Shown here: piece after piece, positions 54,372 to 62,718 of the stretch
Layout of the letters: each line of letters starts with the position of its first letter
How positions within the stretch are numbered: position 1 is the first letter of the stretch
Source: Nisaea acidiphila
Lineage (GTDB): Bacteria > Pseudomonadota > Alphaproteobacteria > Thalassobaculales > Thalassobaculaceae
Direction: 5' to 3'
Assembly (NCBI RefSeq): GCF_024662015.1
Contig: NZ_CP102480.1
Coordinates: 4,210,501-4,274,500, forward strand
DNA: 64,000 bases
Notes under the pieces: generated by a model
The model's database searches: none
Told to the model about the DNA's origin: nothing
Seen by the model: only the letters and a program-made list of their open reading frames with translations
Position numbers and translations under genes: made by a program

Positions 54372-54599
54372 GTGCTTAGGCTTTTCTATGCGATCCCGCT
54401 CATCGGCTGGATTGCCCGCGACCTCAAGACCGGCGGGGTTTCCGCGCTCACTTATTTCCTGATCAATTGCGCGCTGCTCTGGGTCGGCGCCATAGCGCTC
54501 TTCGGCTATCCGGCGATCATTGTCCCGGCGCTCTCTATCGTGCCGGTGATGTTCGTGCTGCTGATCCTGCTGACCCGCGGCCGCTACCAGCTCGGCTGA
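54372..54599 (+). CDS. Small hydrophobic membrane protein
   Basis: A 75-residue protein with GTG start at 54372. Two or three hydrophobic segments are clear: IPLIGWIARDL, ALTYFLINCALLWVGAIALFGY and IIVPALSIVPVMFVLLILLT. It ends in RGRYQLG. No family was recognised. It is convergent with nnrU, five bases between stops. The ribosome site (AGAGGG) is moderate. Confidence 0.65.
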   Translation: MLRLFYAIPLIGWIARDLKTGGVSALTYFLINCALLWVGAIALFGYPAIIVPALSIVPVMFVLLILLTRGRYQLG

Positions 54600-54604
54600 G
54601 CGGC

Positions 54605-55303
54605 TTAGACCGGTACCGCGCTCACCCCGGCGATCCAGGGATGGGCACCGTGTAGCAACGCCCAGAGCAGGAGGCCGCCGCCGACCCGAAGCCAGCCGAT
54701 GCCTCTCCAGTCCAGCTTCGTGCGTCCGTCGAGAATGGCGCGGAACGGCAGGACGGAGGTCGAGAGCTCGAACGGCGCCCACTTGGCGCCGAACTCGGCC
54801 CGCTTCTTGGCATCGATCTTCATCATGCCGCCGAAGGCGAGCACGGCCATGCCGCCGAACAGCATCATGGAGGCGGCATCGCCCCGGATTGTCAGGTGCG
54901 CCAGTCCCCAGAGGCCGATGCCCCACATCACCGGATGGCGGGTCACGGTCAGGATGCCGCGGACCAGATGCGGGTCCTCCTCGAAGGCCTCCTCGTTCAT
55001 CATCGCAGTCGGGCTGAAAGGATTATAGCCGCAGACCAGCAGGATGCAGGCGAGGGGCATGACGATGTTCGGGATCCAGCGGGTCCAGTGCGGCGGCTCC
55101 CAGACCGGCATGTAGGGGGCATCCCCGTAGGCCATGATGGTCCAGGCCAGCGCGACGATCGCGGCTAGGGAGAAGACGGCACGGAACCGGTTGGCGCCGA
55201 GCTGTTCGATCAGCAGCGTTCGGATACTCGGCCATCCGAGCAGGAAATGTCCGCCGACGAACGCTACGACCGCCGCGAAAAGGGCGTCCAGAGTTCCGGT
55301 CAT
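54605..55303 (-). CDS. NnrU family membrane protein
   Basis: A 232-residue inner-membrane protein with about six helices. LRGVPVWEPPHW-like YMPVWEPPHWTRWIPNI, GILTVTRHPVMWGIGLWGLAHL and RTKLDWRGIGWLR are NnrU landmarks; the TRHPVMWG box is shared with isoprenylcysteine methyltransferase-like proteins. NnrU is linked to nitric oxide and nitrite metabolism in alphaproteobacteria, though its reaction is not known. ATG at 55303 is chosen: GGGGGAG lies five bases upstream, and the preceding residues are not hydrophobic. Confidence 0.9.
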   Translation of the reverse strand: MTGTLDALFAAVVAFVGGHFLLGWPSIRTLLIEQLGANRFRAVFSLAAIVALAWTIMAYGDAPYMPVWEPPHWTRWIPNIVMPLACILLVCGYNPFSPTAMMNEEAFEEDPHLVRGILTVTRHPVMWGIGLWGLAHLTIRGDAASMMLFGGMAVLAFGGMMKIDAKKRAEFGAKWAPFELSTSVLPFRAILDGRTKLDWRGIGWLRVGGGLLLWALLHGAHPWIAGVSAVPV

Positions 55304-55410
55304 ATCGCTCCCCCAAGCGCAGTTCTCGCGGACGGCGCCGCTTGTATGTGGACGCACGGCCGAAATCGGGCCATCACAGGCATATAAGTCTAGCAGGGCG
55401 GAATGGGAAG

Positions 55411-55677
55411 ATGGATGACGTTACGCTTAAAGAGCTGATGCTGGAAGCGCTGGAGAAGGCGGGCGGCAGCTCGCTCTCGCCAAGCGAGTTCGGCCGCGCC
55501 GCGGGCGGCGATCCCTCTGGACCGAAACCGGCCTGGCGGGCGCTGCTTAGGCAGATCGAGCGGGTCGCGATCGTGCTCGAATCGGAAGGCGTGCTGGTGG
55601 CGCTTCGCAAAGGCAAACCGGTGCCGATTTCCGAGGCCAAGGGCGTGATCCGTTACGGACCGCCGCCCAGGGTCTGA
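55411..55677 (+). CDS. DUF3253 family protein
   Basis: An 88-residue protein, probably a winged helix. LKELMLEALEKAGGSSLSPSEFGRA, KPAWRALLRQIERVAIVLE, and the end KPVPISEAKGVIRYGPP fit DUF3253. Function unknown. ATG at 55411 gives the family N-terminus; upstream frame residues are random. It is convergent with folD. Confidence 0.75.
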   Translation: MDDVTLKELMLEALEKAGGSSLSPSEFGRAAGGDPSGPKPAWRALLRQIERVAIVLESEGVLVALRKGKPVPISEAKGVIRYGPPPRV

Positions 55678-55684
55678 CCCGGTC

Positions 55685-56581
55685 TCAGAGCTCCGGCATC
55701 TCCCAGCCGCGGCGGCGGCAGGCCGCCTCGACCGTGTTGCGCAGCAGGCAGGCGATGGTCATCGGTCCGACGCCGCCCGGCACCGGCGTGATCGCGCCCG
55801 CGACATCGGACGCGCTCGCGAAATCGACATCGCCGACCAGCTTGGTCTTGCCGTCGCCTTTTTCCGGCGCGTCGACCCGGTTGATGCCGACATCGATCAC
55901 CGTCGCACCCGGCTTGATCCAGTCGCCTTTGACCATCTCCGGCCGGCCGACGGCGGCGACCAGGATGTCGGCGCGGCGGCATTCGCCGGGGAGGTCCGCA
56001 GTGCGGGAATGGGTTACCGTCACGGTGCAGCTCTCGCGCAGCAGCAGTGCCGCCATCGGCTTGCCGACGATATTGGAGCGGCCGACCACGACCGCGTGCT
56101 TGCCGGAAAGGCTGCCGAGCCGGTCGCGCAGCAGCAGCAGGCAGCCGAGCGGGGTGCAGGGTACCAGCGCGTCTCCGCCGGTCGCGAGCCGGCCCGCATT
56201 GACGACATGGAAGCCGTCCACGTCCTTCTCCGGATCGATCGCATCCAGCACCTTCTGGCTGTCGATATGGTCGGGCAGGGGAAGCTGCACGAGGATGCCG
56301 TCGACCGCCGGATCGGCGTTCAGGTCGGCGATCAGCTTCAGCAGGGTCTCCTCGCTCGTCGAGGCGTCCAGCTTGTGCTCGAAGGAGGCCATGCCGCTCT
56401 CAAGTGTCTGCTTGCCCTTGTTGCGGACATAGACCTGACTTGCCGGATCCTCGCCGACCAGCACCACGGCGAGGCCGGGGACCGTGCCGTATTTCGCCTT
56501 CAGTCCTCCGACCGCGGCGCCGATGCGCTCCCGTAGCCCGGCCGCGAAGGCCTTTCCGTCGATGATCTCGGCAGTGCCCAT
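55685..56581 (-). CDS. folD: Methylenetetrahydrofolate dehydrogenase / methenyl-THF cyclohydrolase
   Basis: A 298-residue bifunctional enzyme. [16 protein letters not shown] has the catalytic tyrosine and lysine (Y, K), [20 protein letters not shown] is the substrate loop, [18 protein letters not shown] binds NADP, and [19 protein letters not shown] is near the end. It interconverts C1-folates for purine and thymidylate synthesis. The DUF167 gene precedes it by 4 bases on the same strand, forming an operon with YggT. Confidence 0.96.
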   Translation of the reverse strand: MGTAEIIDGKAFAAGLRERIGAAVGGLKAKYGTVPGLAVVLVGEDPASQVYVRNKGKQTLESGMASFEHKLDASTSEETLLKLIADLNADPAVDGILVQLPLPDHIDSQKVLDAIDPEKDVDGFHVVNAGRLATGGDALVPCTPLGCLLLLRDRLGSLSGKHAVVVGRSNIVGKPMAALLLRESCTVTVTHSRTADLPGECRRADILVAAVGRPEMVKGDWIKPGATVIDVGINRVDAPEKGDGKTKLVGDVDFASASDVAGAITPVPGGVGPMTIACLLRNTVEAACRRRGWEMPEL

Positions 56582-56585
56582 GGGT

Positions 56586-56915
56586 TCAATCCCCTATTTC
56601 GTTCAGCCAGTCGTTCAGTTTCGCCGCCAGCGCGGCGCCGTCGCCGGCGATCAGCAGGTGCTTGCGCCTCTGGGTCGCGCCGGAGGTGACCTCGATACTG
56701 CTTTTCGGAACTTTCCAGCTCTTCGACAGCAGTTTGATCAAGGCCTTGTTGGCGCGGCCATTCTCGGGAGCGGCGGTGACGGTGGCTGTCAGCCAGGCGA
56801 CCTGTTCCGCATCCAGCGCGACACCGCCGATGCGATCGCGGGCGGCATTGGGTGTCAGCCGCAAACGCAGGCGTACGCCCTCCGGAACCGTCTCGAAGGG
56901 CTGCGCGGCAGTCAT
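56586..56915 (-). CDS. DUF167 (YggU-like) protein
   Basis: A 109-residue alpha/beta protein. [36 protein letters not shown] and [17 protein letters not shown] are the DUF167 signature. Function is unproved. The YggT-YggU-like pairing here is common across proteobacteria. It starts 12 bases after the yggT-like stop and precedes folD by 4 bases. Confidence 0.93.
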   Translation of the reverse strand: MTAAQPFETVPEGVRLRLRLTPNAARDRIGGVALDAEQVAWLTATVTAAPENGRANKALIKLLSKSWKVPKSSIEVTSGATQRRKHLLIAGDGAALAAKLNDWLNEIGD

Positions 56916-56927
56916 TGGAAAGCGGAC

Positions 56928-57206
56928 CTAGCTGAGATATTCCCACATCAGGTTGCGGGCGAAAGTGAGGGCGAGGACCAGAATGATCGGCGAGATGTCG
57001 AGCCCGCCGAGATTCGGCATCAGGTTGCGGATCGGCCGCAGCAGCGGCTCGGTCACCCGGTAGAGGAAATCCATCACAAGATAGACGAAGCGATTACTGG
57101 AATTGATCACGTTGAACTGCACCAGCCAGCCCAGAATGATGAAAATGAACAGGGCGTAGATATAAAGCTGGACGACTGTATCGACGAGAATCAGCACCGA
57201 CTGCAT
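56928..57206 (-). CDS. YggT family membrane protein
   Basis: A 92-residue membrane protein with two hydrophobic spans, IYALFIFIILGWLVQF and ISPIILVLALTFARNLM, around the YggT motif RVTEPLLRPIRNLMPNLGGLD. Family members support osmotic or cell-envelope functions. ATG at 57206 (MQSVLILVDT) is chosen; the longer frame from 57362 adds a polar stretch that does not fit. Confidence 0.93.
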   Translation of the reverse strand: MQSVLILVDTVVQLYIYALFIFIILGWLVQFNVINSSNRFVYLVMDFLYRVTEPLLRPIRNLMPNLGGLDISPIILVLALTFARNLMWEYLS

Positions 57207-57422
57207 GGGATGGCTTCCGACCTTCTGGATTTTCGTGCACCGGACGGTACCGCCCGACGGGACGGACGGCAAGCGCTTGGCGCGGCTCCTTTTCGCCCCG
57301 TCTATATAGGGTAAAGCGACCGTTACGCAACGCCGTCCGGATGGCGCTCTTTGCCCTTGCAATGCCCGGCGGCATCGACTATCAGTCTCCCCGCGCCGGA
57401 CGGAGCCCCGTTCGGCCTCGGT

Positions 57423-57498
<76 letters not shown>

Positions 57499-57522
57499 AT
57501 TTCCTCCCAACCATTTCATTCG

Positions 57523-57556
57523 AAAAAAGAGCCGCACGCAGCGCTCCGCATGCGGC
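57523..57556 (-). terminator. Terminator of the chrB-chrA operon
   Basis: On the minus strand GCCGCA (57556-57551) pairs with TGCGGC (57536-57531) around an internally structured 14-base loop, followed by TCTTTTTTCG. It lies 25 bases past the chrA stop. Confidence 0.8.
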
Positions 57557-57580
57557 CCAAATACGTTGCGCAGTGTTTCT

Positions 57581-58888
57581 CTATGGCAGGAGCATTACCG
57601 CTGGCCACCCGAGCGCGGCCGCCACACCAAGCACCCAGATGATGTTCCAGTGCAGACGGAGCAGGAGAACAGCACTCAGCAGGGCCAGCATAGCGACCCG
57701 CCAGTCCAGCGTTGCGAGGTCCGGGCCCCAGAGCACGAGCGGGCCGGCCACCTTTCGCTCCACTCCAGCGAACAGCACGTGAAGGCCGAACCAGAGCGAG
57801 AGGTTCAGGATCACCCCGACCACGGCCGCCGTGATGGCAGATAGCGCTCCGCTCAGTCGCGGCTGGGCGGCGATCCAGTCGATATAAGGCGCGCCGGCGA
57901 ATATCCAGAGGAAGCAGGGCGCGAAGGTCACCCACAGCGTCACCGCCGCTCCAGCGATGCCTAGCCCTAGCCCATCTGCCTTGTAGGCGGCGAGGAAGCC
58001 GACGAACTGGGTGACAAGGATCAGCGGGCCGGGCGTGGTCTCCGCGAGGCCGAGCCCGTCAATCATTTCGCCGGCACCAAGCCAGCCATGCACCCCGACC
58101 ACGTCCTGCGCCATATAGGCAAGGACCGCATAGGCGCCGCCGAAGGTGACGACCGCGAGCTTGGAGAAGAACAGCCCGAGCTGGCTGAGGATCGGGGCAC
58201 CGGAGAGCTGGTCGACCGCGAGCACCGGAAGCCACCACAGGGCGAGCCAGAGCATGACTGTTCCGGCCGTGCCGCGCGCCGAACCGTTGACGCGGACGGG
58301 CTCGATCTCTGCATTCGCGGCTCTGCCGCGGCTGAACCAGCCCCACAGAGCGGCGGCAACGATGATCAGCGGAAACGGCAGGGCGAGGAAGAAGATGCCG
58401 ACGAAGGCGAGCCCGGCAACCACCCAGTCAGGCTGCCCCCGCAACGCCCGTTTCGAGACCCGGAGTAAGGCCTCGATGACGACGATCAGCACCGCGGATT
58501 TCACCCCGAGGAAGAGCGCCTCAACCGCGGGCACGTTGCCGAGAAGGGCGTAGACGGCGGAAAGCCCAAGGACGACCGCCGCCCCCGGCAGCACGAACAG
58601 AAGCCCGCCAATCAATCCGCCGGTGACGCCGTGCAGGCGCCAGCCGGCATAGGTCGCAAGCTGCATCGCCTCCGGACCGGGCAGCAGCATGCAGAAACTG
58701 AGCGCGTTCAGATATTGCCGCTCGGTCAGCAATTTCTGCTCGTCTACCAGGATGCGGTGCATGAGCGCGATCTGTGCCGCCGGACCACCGAAAGAGAGCA
58801 GGCCGATCTTGAGGAAGACCCGGAAGAGGGCGGCGACCGAGGGCACCTCGGTTCCGGCTGCTCCGGACGTTGTAAGAGTATCGGTCAT
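57581..58888 (-). CDS. chrA: Chromate efflux transporter ChrA, long form
   Basis: A 435-residue membrane protein with the two homologous halves of long-chain ChrA. The first half has KIGLLSFGGPAAQIALMHR and the FCMLLPGPEAMQLATYAGW motif; the second has KLAVVTFGGAYAVLAYMAQ and LAETTPGPLILVTQFVGF. It expels chromate from the cytoplasm. ATG at 58888 is chosen; the extra 70 codons upstream overlap chrB. It follows chrB by 4 bases on the same strand. Confidence 0.95.
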   Translation of the reverse strand: MTDTLTTSGAAGTEVPSVAALFRVFLKIGLLSFGGPAAQIALMHRILVDEQKLLTERQYLNALSFCMLLPGPEAMQLATYAGWRLHGVTGGLIGGLLFVLPGAAVVLGLSAVYALLGNVPAVEALFLGVKSAVLIVVIEALLRVSKRALRGQPDWVVAGLAFVGIFFLALPFPLIIVAAALWGWFSRGRAANAEIEPVRVNGSARGTAGTVMLWLALWWLPVLAVDQLSGAPILSQLGLFFSKLAVVTFGGAYAVLAYMAQDVVGVHGWLGAGEMIDGLGLAETTPGPLILVTQFVGFLAAYKADGLGLGIAGAAVTLWVTFAPCFLWIFAGAPYIDWIAAQPRLSGALSAITAAVVGVILNLSLWFGLHVLFAGVERKVAGPLVLWGPDLATLDWRVAMLALLSAVLLLRLHWNIIWVLGVAAALGWPAVMLLP

Positions 58889-58892
58889 GATT

Positions 58893-59711
58893 TCACCCCT
58901 TCGACTGGCCGGTCGGCCAGTTGTGACCTTCGTCCACAGCGTCCCGGCTCCAGCGGTAGAATGCATCGTAGAGCAGCATTCCGGCCTCGAGCTGGCGCAG
59001 GTCGTCCTTGTACATGCGCGAAAGACCGAGAGAGGCGGCCAGCAGCCCCGCCGCTTGCGGTGCCAGATCGTGCCGGTCGGTATCGGCTGCCCGCACAATT
59101 GTGGAAAGTCGTAGCAGCGGCTCTGTTACGAGACCGAACTCCTCGACCATGACGTCGAACGTGCATAGCTCACCGCGATGGCTCCAGAAGACGTCCTGAA
59201 TATCGAACGGCGTGGCGCCGAAATGCTCGGCAACGGCCGGAACTTCCGACGGGGAGACGAAAAGGAAGCGGGCGGAAGGATCGACGAAGCGGCGAATAAG
59301 CCAGGGACAGGCCATGCGGTCGATCTTCGGCCGGTGCCGTGTGACCCACAGCGTTTCACCCGCGGCATTGCGCGGCGGCAAGGCCGCAACCGGCACCATT
59401 GGTCCGCCGGCATTTTTCCAGGCAACGGTCCCGCCTTCGAGGTGTTCGGCGTCTATGCCGTAAGTCTGCAATGTAGCGGTGGCGCCCTGGCTCAGCTTGC
59501 GGCCTTTCTGGCAGACGACGGCCACCTTCCGCCCCCGGAGGCGTGGCACTAATGCGTCGATTTCGAGATAGGAATGATGAAAGCCGCCGGGAATCAATCG
59601 CGGATCGGCGTCGAAATCGTCCTCGAAGCGGACATCGATAATTATTGGAGCTTCCGGCGTACCGATCAGGCGAAGAAGTTGGGGTACTGTAATGGAGTCA
59701 GGTGACGGCAT
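58893..59711 (-). CDS. chrB: Chromate resistance protein ChrB with N-terminal rhodanese-like domain
   Basis: A 272-residue protein. Residues about 5-105 are rhodanese-like, with the active-site loop VVCQKGRKLSQGA; residues about 125-270 are the ChrB domain, opening WVTRHRPKIDRMACPWLIRR and including FDIQDVFWSHRGELCTFDVM. ChrB proteins act as chromate-responsive regulators or resistance factors. ATG at 59711 has GGAGG seven bases upstream; longer frame positions lack support. It is coupled with chrA. Confidence 0.9.
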   Translation of the reverse strand: MPSPDSITVPQLLRLIGTPEAPIIIDVRFEDDFDADPRLIPGGFHHSYLEIDALVPRLRGRKVAVVCQKGRKLSQGATATLQTYGIDAEHLEGGTVAWKNAGGPMVPVAALPPRNAAGETLWVTRHRPKIDRMACPWLIRRFVDPSARFLFVSPSEVPAVAEHFGATPFDIQDVFWSHRGELCTFDVMVEEFGLVTEPLLRLSTIVRAADTDRHDLAPQAAGLLAASLGLSRMYKDDLRQLEAGMLLYDAFYRWSRDAVDEGHNWPTGQSKG

Positions 59712-59876
59712 GACGCGTCCTCCCATATTGCGGGTTGAATGGACGCGAAACTTAGGCTGACGCCTCACGAGGCGCTCGCTGGCCCCATAAGCCGGATAAT
59801 GTGAAGGTTCGGTTATTGTGTCAAGCCGGGCTGAGGCGGTTTCTCGCAGCACCCAGAGCACCATCGTAGATCTCGA

Positions 59877-60221
59877 ATTCTGCACGGTATCGAAGCGGTG
59901 ATCGACAAGGATCTCGCGAGCGAGCTGCTGGCCCGGGAGCTCGAGGCCGATCTCTACATCATGGCAACCGACGCGGACGCGGTCTATGTCGGCTGGGGAA
60001 CGCCGGAACAGAAGGGTATAAGGTCCGCCACGCCGGCGGAGATACGCGGGTTCGACTTTCCGGCAGGTTCGATGGGGCCGAAGGTGGATGCGGCCTGCCT
60101 TTTCGCCGAAAAGACGGGAAAGAAGGCGGCGATCGGCGCATTGGCGGATCTTCCCGGGATCGCCGCCGGAACCGCCGGGACCACGATCAGTATGTCAGCC
60201 GCCGGGATCGAATGGCATTGA
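59877..60221 (+). pseudogene. 5'-truncated carbamate kinase remnant (ArcC C-terminal third)
   Basis: The open frame reads LHGIEAVIDKDLASELLARE, then YIMATDADAVYVGWGTPEQK, GSMGPKVDAACLFAEKTG and AAIGALADLPGI. This is the ordered C-terminal third of carbamate kinase, which uses carbamoyl phosphate to make ATP in arginine fermentation. The N-terminal two thirds, including the carbamoyl-phosphate and ATP loops, are missing. Similarity begins abruptly at about 59877, with no ArcC-like sequence upstream to the chrB promoter. The first in-frame start is GTG at 59898, without a good ribosome site. It is most likely a deletion remnant; a stand-alone product is unlikely to be active. Confidence 0.75.
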
Positions 60222-60248
60222 AGCGCCGCTTCATCCCGGGAAGATGAG

Positions 60249-60596
60249 TTACCGGAAGAGTGCGAGCAAACTCTCGGGGCGGGCATTTGCGATGCCGAGG
60301 GATTGCACCGAGAGCTGTTCCCGTAATTGACCGGCTGCGAAAGTTGCCGTTTCGCGGTTCAGTGCCGCGTTGCCGGCCTCTTGCCGGAAGGCTCCGGACA
60401 CCTCGCGCCAAGCCCGCAGTTCTTTCCCGATGCCCTCCGCGATCGCAAGACCGGTCGTGTGGGGGAGCGCCGGAAGACTGTCCCGCGTTGTGGAGCCCGG
60501 ATCTTCCCGTTCGTCGAAAGCCACACTGCTCCGGGAGAAGCTGTGCAGCGTGACGATGTTCCCGTGCAACATCATGATCGCATTCTGACCGGTCAT
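60249..60596 (-). CDS. Short protein with a flagellin-C-terminal-like tail
   Basis: A 115-residue protein. The last 45 residues (ETATFAAGQLREQLSVQSLG, then IANARPESLLALFR) resemble the C-terminal coiled region of flagellins, which ends in similar IAN-x2-P-x-S-[IV]-L-x-L-F/L-R motifs. The N-terminal half (LHGNIVTLHSFSRSSVAFDE) has no recognised domain and the flagellin N-terminal helix is absent. AAGGA lies about ten bases ahead of the ATG at 60596. It could be a chaperone-binding decoy, a flagellar regulator or a gene remnant. No other flagellar gene is in the window. Confidence 0.5.
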   Translation of the reverse strand: MTGQNAIMMLHGNIVTLHSFSRSSVAFDEREDPGSTTRDSLPALPHTTGLAIAEGIGKELRAWREVSGAFRQEAGNAALNRETATFAAGQLREQLSVQSLGIANARPESLLALFR

Positions 60597-60959
60597 TTCG
60601 ATATTATCCTTTTGGACGTTTTGTCCCGTTCCCGAAGAGCACCTGCCGTATTCGGGTATCTCAAAAATAATGATAAAATCAAACTAATTTAATTCGAAAA
60701 ATGAAAATACTGTCCAAAGGCAATACCTTTGGCAATGTAAATATACATAATATCATTAACTTATTGTATTTTATTAATGCGATGAATCATGGCGTGGGTC
60801 GAGCCCTATGGGCTCGTTCCGGACAAGCTTTTCGCCGAATCCTTCCGGATGACGGAAACGTCCGGTCCGACAGGGCTCTGGCGGTTATGAAGGACGAAAC
60901 CCTGAGCCGCTTGAGGTCATCTTTCGGCATCGGGCGGTTCAGTCGAGAGGGAGCAATCC
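60597..60959. other. AT-rich intergenic region with a small hairpin
   Basis: No gene was found. The part 60660-60785 is strongly AT-rich, unlike the surrounding DNA. CCAAAGG (60714-60720) and CCTTTGG (60726-60732) form a 7-bp inverted repeat around CAATA. A short frame at 60701 (MKILSKGN...) has no ribosome site. The region probably holds promoters for the flanking divergent genes. Confidence 0.4.
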
Positions 60960-61607
60960 ATGAGCCACGACAAGATTCTCCGAACCGACGGCAATGTCTC
61001 GCGCATCGGTGCCGAGAATGCCGAGAGCTACGATGCCTGGGCGAGCGACTACGACCGTGAACTGGCGAACTGGGGCTACGAGGCGCCGGAGCAGGCCGCC
61101 GGATTGCTGAAGGGTCATCTTGATGAATTCGAGGCAGCACGGATCCTGGATTGCGGCTGTGGAACCGGATTGACGGGGGCGGCCCTGCGCGAGGCCGGCG
61201 CCGGAGGCGAGCTGATCGGCTTCGACGCGTCCCGCAGCAGCCTCGAAACGGCGGCGAAAAAGCGGGTCTACGACCGGCTCGAATATGCCGATCTGAACGA
61301 GCCGCTGGCGTTGGAGGACAGTAGCGTCGACGGCATTCTCTGCATCGGCGTGCTGACCTATCTCGAGGAAGAGCCAATCTTTCGCCAATGGCTGCGCATC
61401 TTGCGGCCCGGAGGTGTTGTCGTCTTCACCAGCCGAAGCGACTTCTGGCAATCGAGAGGGATCTTGGCGACTCTGCGGCGGCTGGAGGCGGAGAGCCTCT
61501 GGACGGCGCGCCATGTGTCTCCGCCAATGCCGTACCTGCCCGGGCATCCGGACTTCGCCGACAAGGTCAAAGCCATCTACGCTGTCTGCCAGAAGTCGGC
61601 GTCTTAG
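60960..61607 (+). CDS. Class I SAM-dependent methyltransferase
   Basis: A 215-residue methyltransferase. ILDCGCGTGLTGAALREAGA is the SAM-binding motif (near residues 62-81), IGFDASRSSLETA is the acidic strand, DGILCIGVLTYLEEE and ILRPGGVVVFTSRS are motifs II-III. The opening DNVSRIGAENAESYDAWASDYD-like stretch (AESYDAWASDYDREL) is typical of Williams-Beuren-related and UbiE-like small-molecule methyltransferases. Substrate unknown. An SDR gene follows 80 bases later. Confidence 0.87.
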   Translation: MSHDKILRTDGNVSRIGAENAESYDAWASDYDRELANWGYEAPEQAAGLLKGHLDEFEAARILDCGCGTGLTGAALREAGAGGELIGFDASRSSLETAAKKRVYDRLEYADLNEPLALEDSSVDGILCIGVLTYLEEEPIFRQWLRILRPGGVVVFTSRSDFWQSRGILATLRRLEAESLWTARHVSPPMPYLPGHPDFADKVKAIYAVCQKSAS

Positions 61608-61687
61608 CCGGATCTGACGAGACGCGGTTGGCCGGACTCCGGGCTGCGCTAGATCTTTCGGCATGGATCTGGTCGGCAGGAGTGGAA

Positions 61688-62428
61688 ATGCGGTCCTTTG
61701 AGAGCGGAACGGATGCCGTTGTGATCGGTGCAACGGGCGGGATCGGCGGCGCGATGGTCGAGGCACTGGCCAAAGCGCCACAGGTTGGCCGGATCATAGC
61801 GTGCGGCCGGACAGCATATTGCGGTTCGGCACCCAGAACAGCCGCGATCGGGCTCGATATCGGGAACGAGGAGTCGATTTCGGCGGCCGCGCGCAGAATC
61901 GGCGAGGAGACGGACAAACTTCGGCTGGTCATCGTGGCCACCGGGATGCTTCATTCGCAGGAAGGTGTCTTCCCTGAAAAGAGCTGGCGCGATCTCGATC
62001 CGGGAACGCTTGAGACGGTGTTCCGGATCAATGCCGTCGGGCCCGCGTTGGTGGCCAAGCATTTCCTGCCGATGCTGCCGCGCACCGGAAAGAGCGTCTT
62101 CGCCGCATTGTCCGCACGCGTCGGGAGCATTTCGGATAATCGGCTCGGCGGCTGGCATGCCTACAGGGCATCAAAGGCGGCACTGAACATGCTGATCCGC
62201 AATTTCGCGATCGAACTCGCCCGGAAGGCGCCGGAGGCCGCCTGTGTCGGCCTGCATCCGGGAACCGTGGAGACAGAGCTCTCCGAGCCTTTCCGCAGCG
62301 GCTTACCTGCCGGCCAATTGGTGTCGCCCGAACATGCGGCCGGCCGTCTTCTCGAAGTCATCGACAAGATCGGCGCGGAAGACAGCGGCGGCGTATTCGC
62401 GTGGGATGGAGCACGGATCCCCGAATAA
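61688..62428 (+). CDS. SDR family oxidoreductase (CsgA/C-factor-like)
   Basis: A 246-residue SDR. The cofactor motif is VIGATGGIGGAMVEALAK, INAVGPALVAKHFLPML is the helix-4 region, SALSARVGSISDNRLGGW holds the catalytic serine and HAYRASKAALNML the Tyr/Lys pair. The overall pattern fits the C-factor-like branch. ATG at 61688 follows AGGAG by six bases; the earlier frame is a shadow of the methyltransferase. Likely cotranscribed with it. Confidence 0.85.
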   Translation: MRSFESGTDAVVIGATGGIGGAMVEALAKAPQVGRIIACGRTAYCGSAPRTAAIGLDIGNEESISAAARRIGEETDKLRLVIVATGMLHSQEGVFPEKSWRDLDPGTLETVFRINAVGPALVAKHFLPMLPRTGKSVFAALSARVGSISDNRLGGWHAYRASKAALNMLIRNFAIELARKAPEAACVGLHPGTVETELSEPFRSGLPAGQLVSPEHAAGRLLEVIDKIGAEDSGGVFAWDGARIPE

Positions 62429-62718
62429 GCGTTGAAGGCGCGACGTCTTTCCAGTGCCGTAAACTGATGGACGTCGGACGATCGGGACATGTCCCGCCAA
62501 AGGCTCCATTCACGCCCGGACGGCCCGGACTTTGAGTGAGATTTATCCGCGCCGGTTCAATGCCTGAAGATCCGCGCTGCGGCATTTCGACACCGGCCTA
62601 TATATCTGTCGGTGGGATCCTTCTGGTTAACCGCTTGGAAAGCATTTTCGAACACATTCGAGCGCGCTTGGCGGCCTTTCGTCCGCCTTCCGGAACCTCG
62701 CAATAGAAAGTCTCGAAA

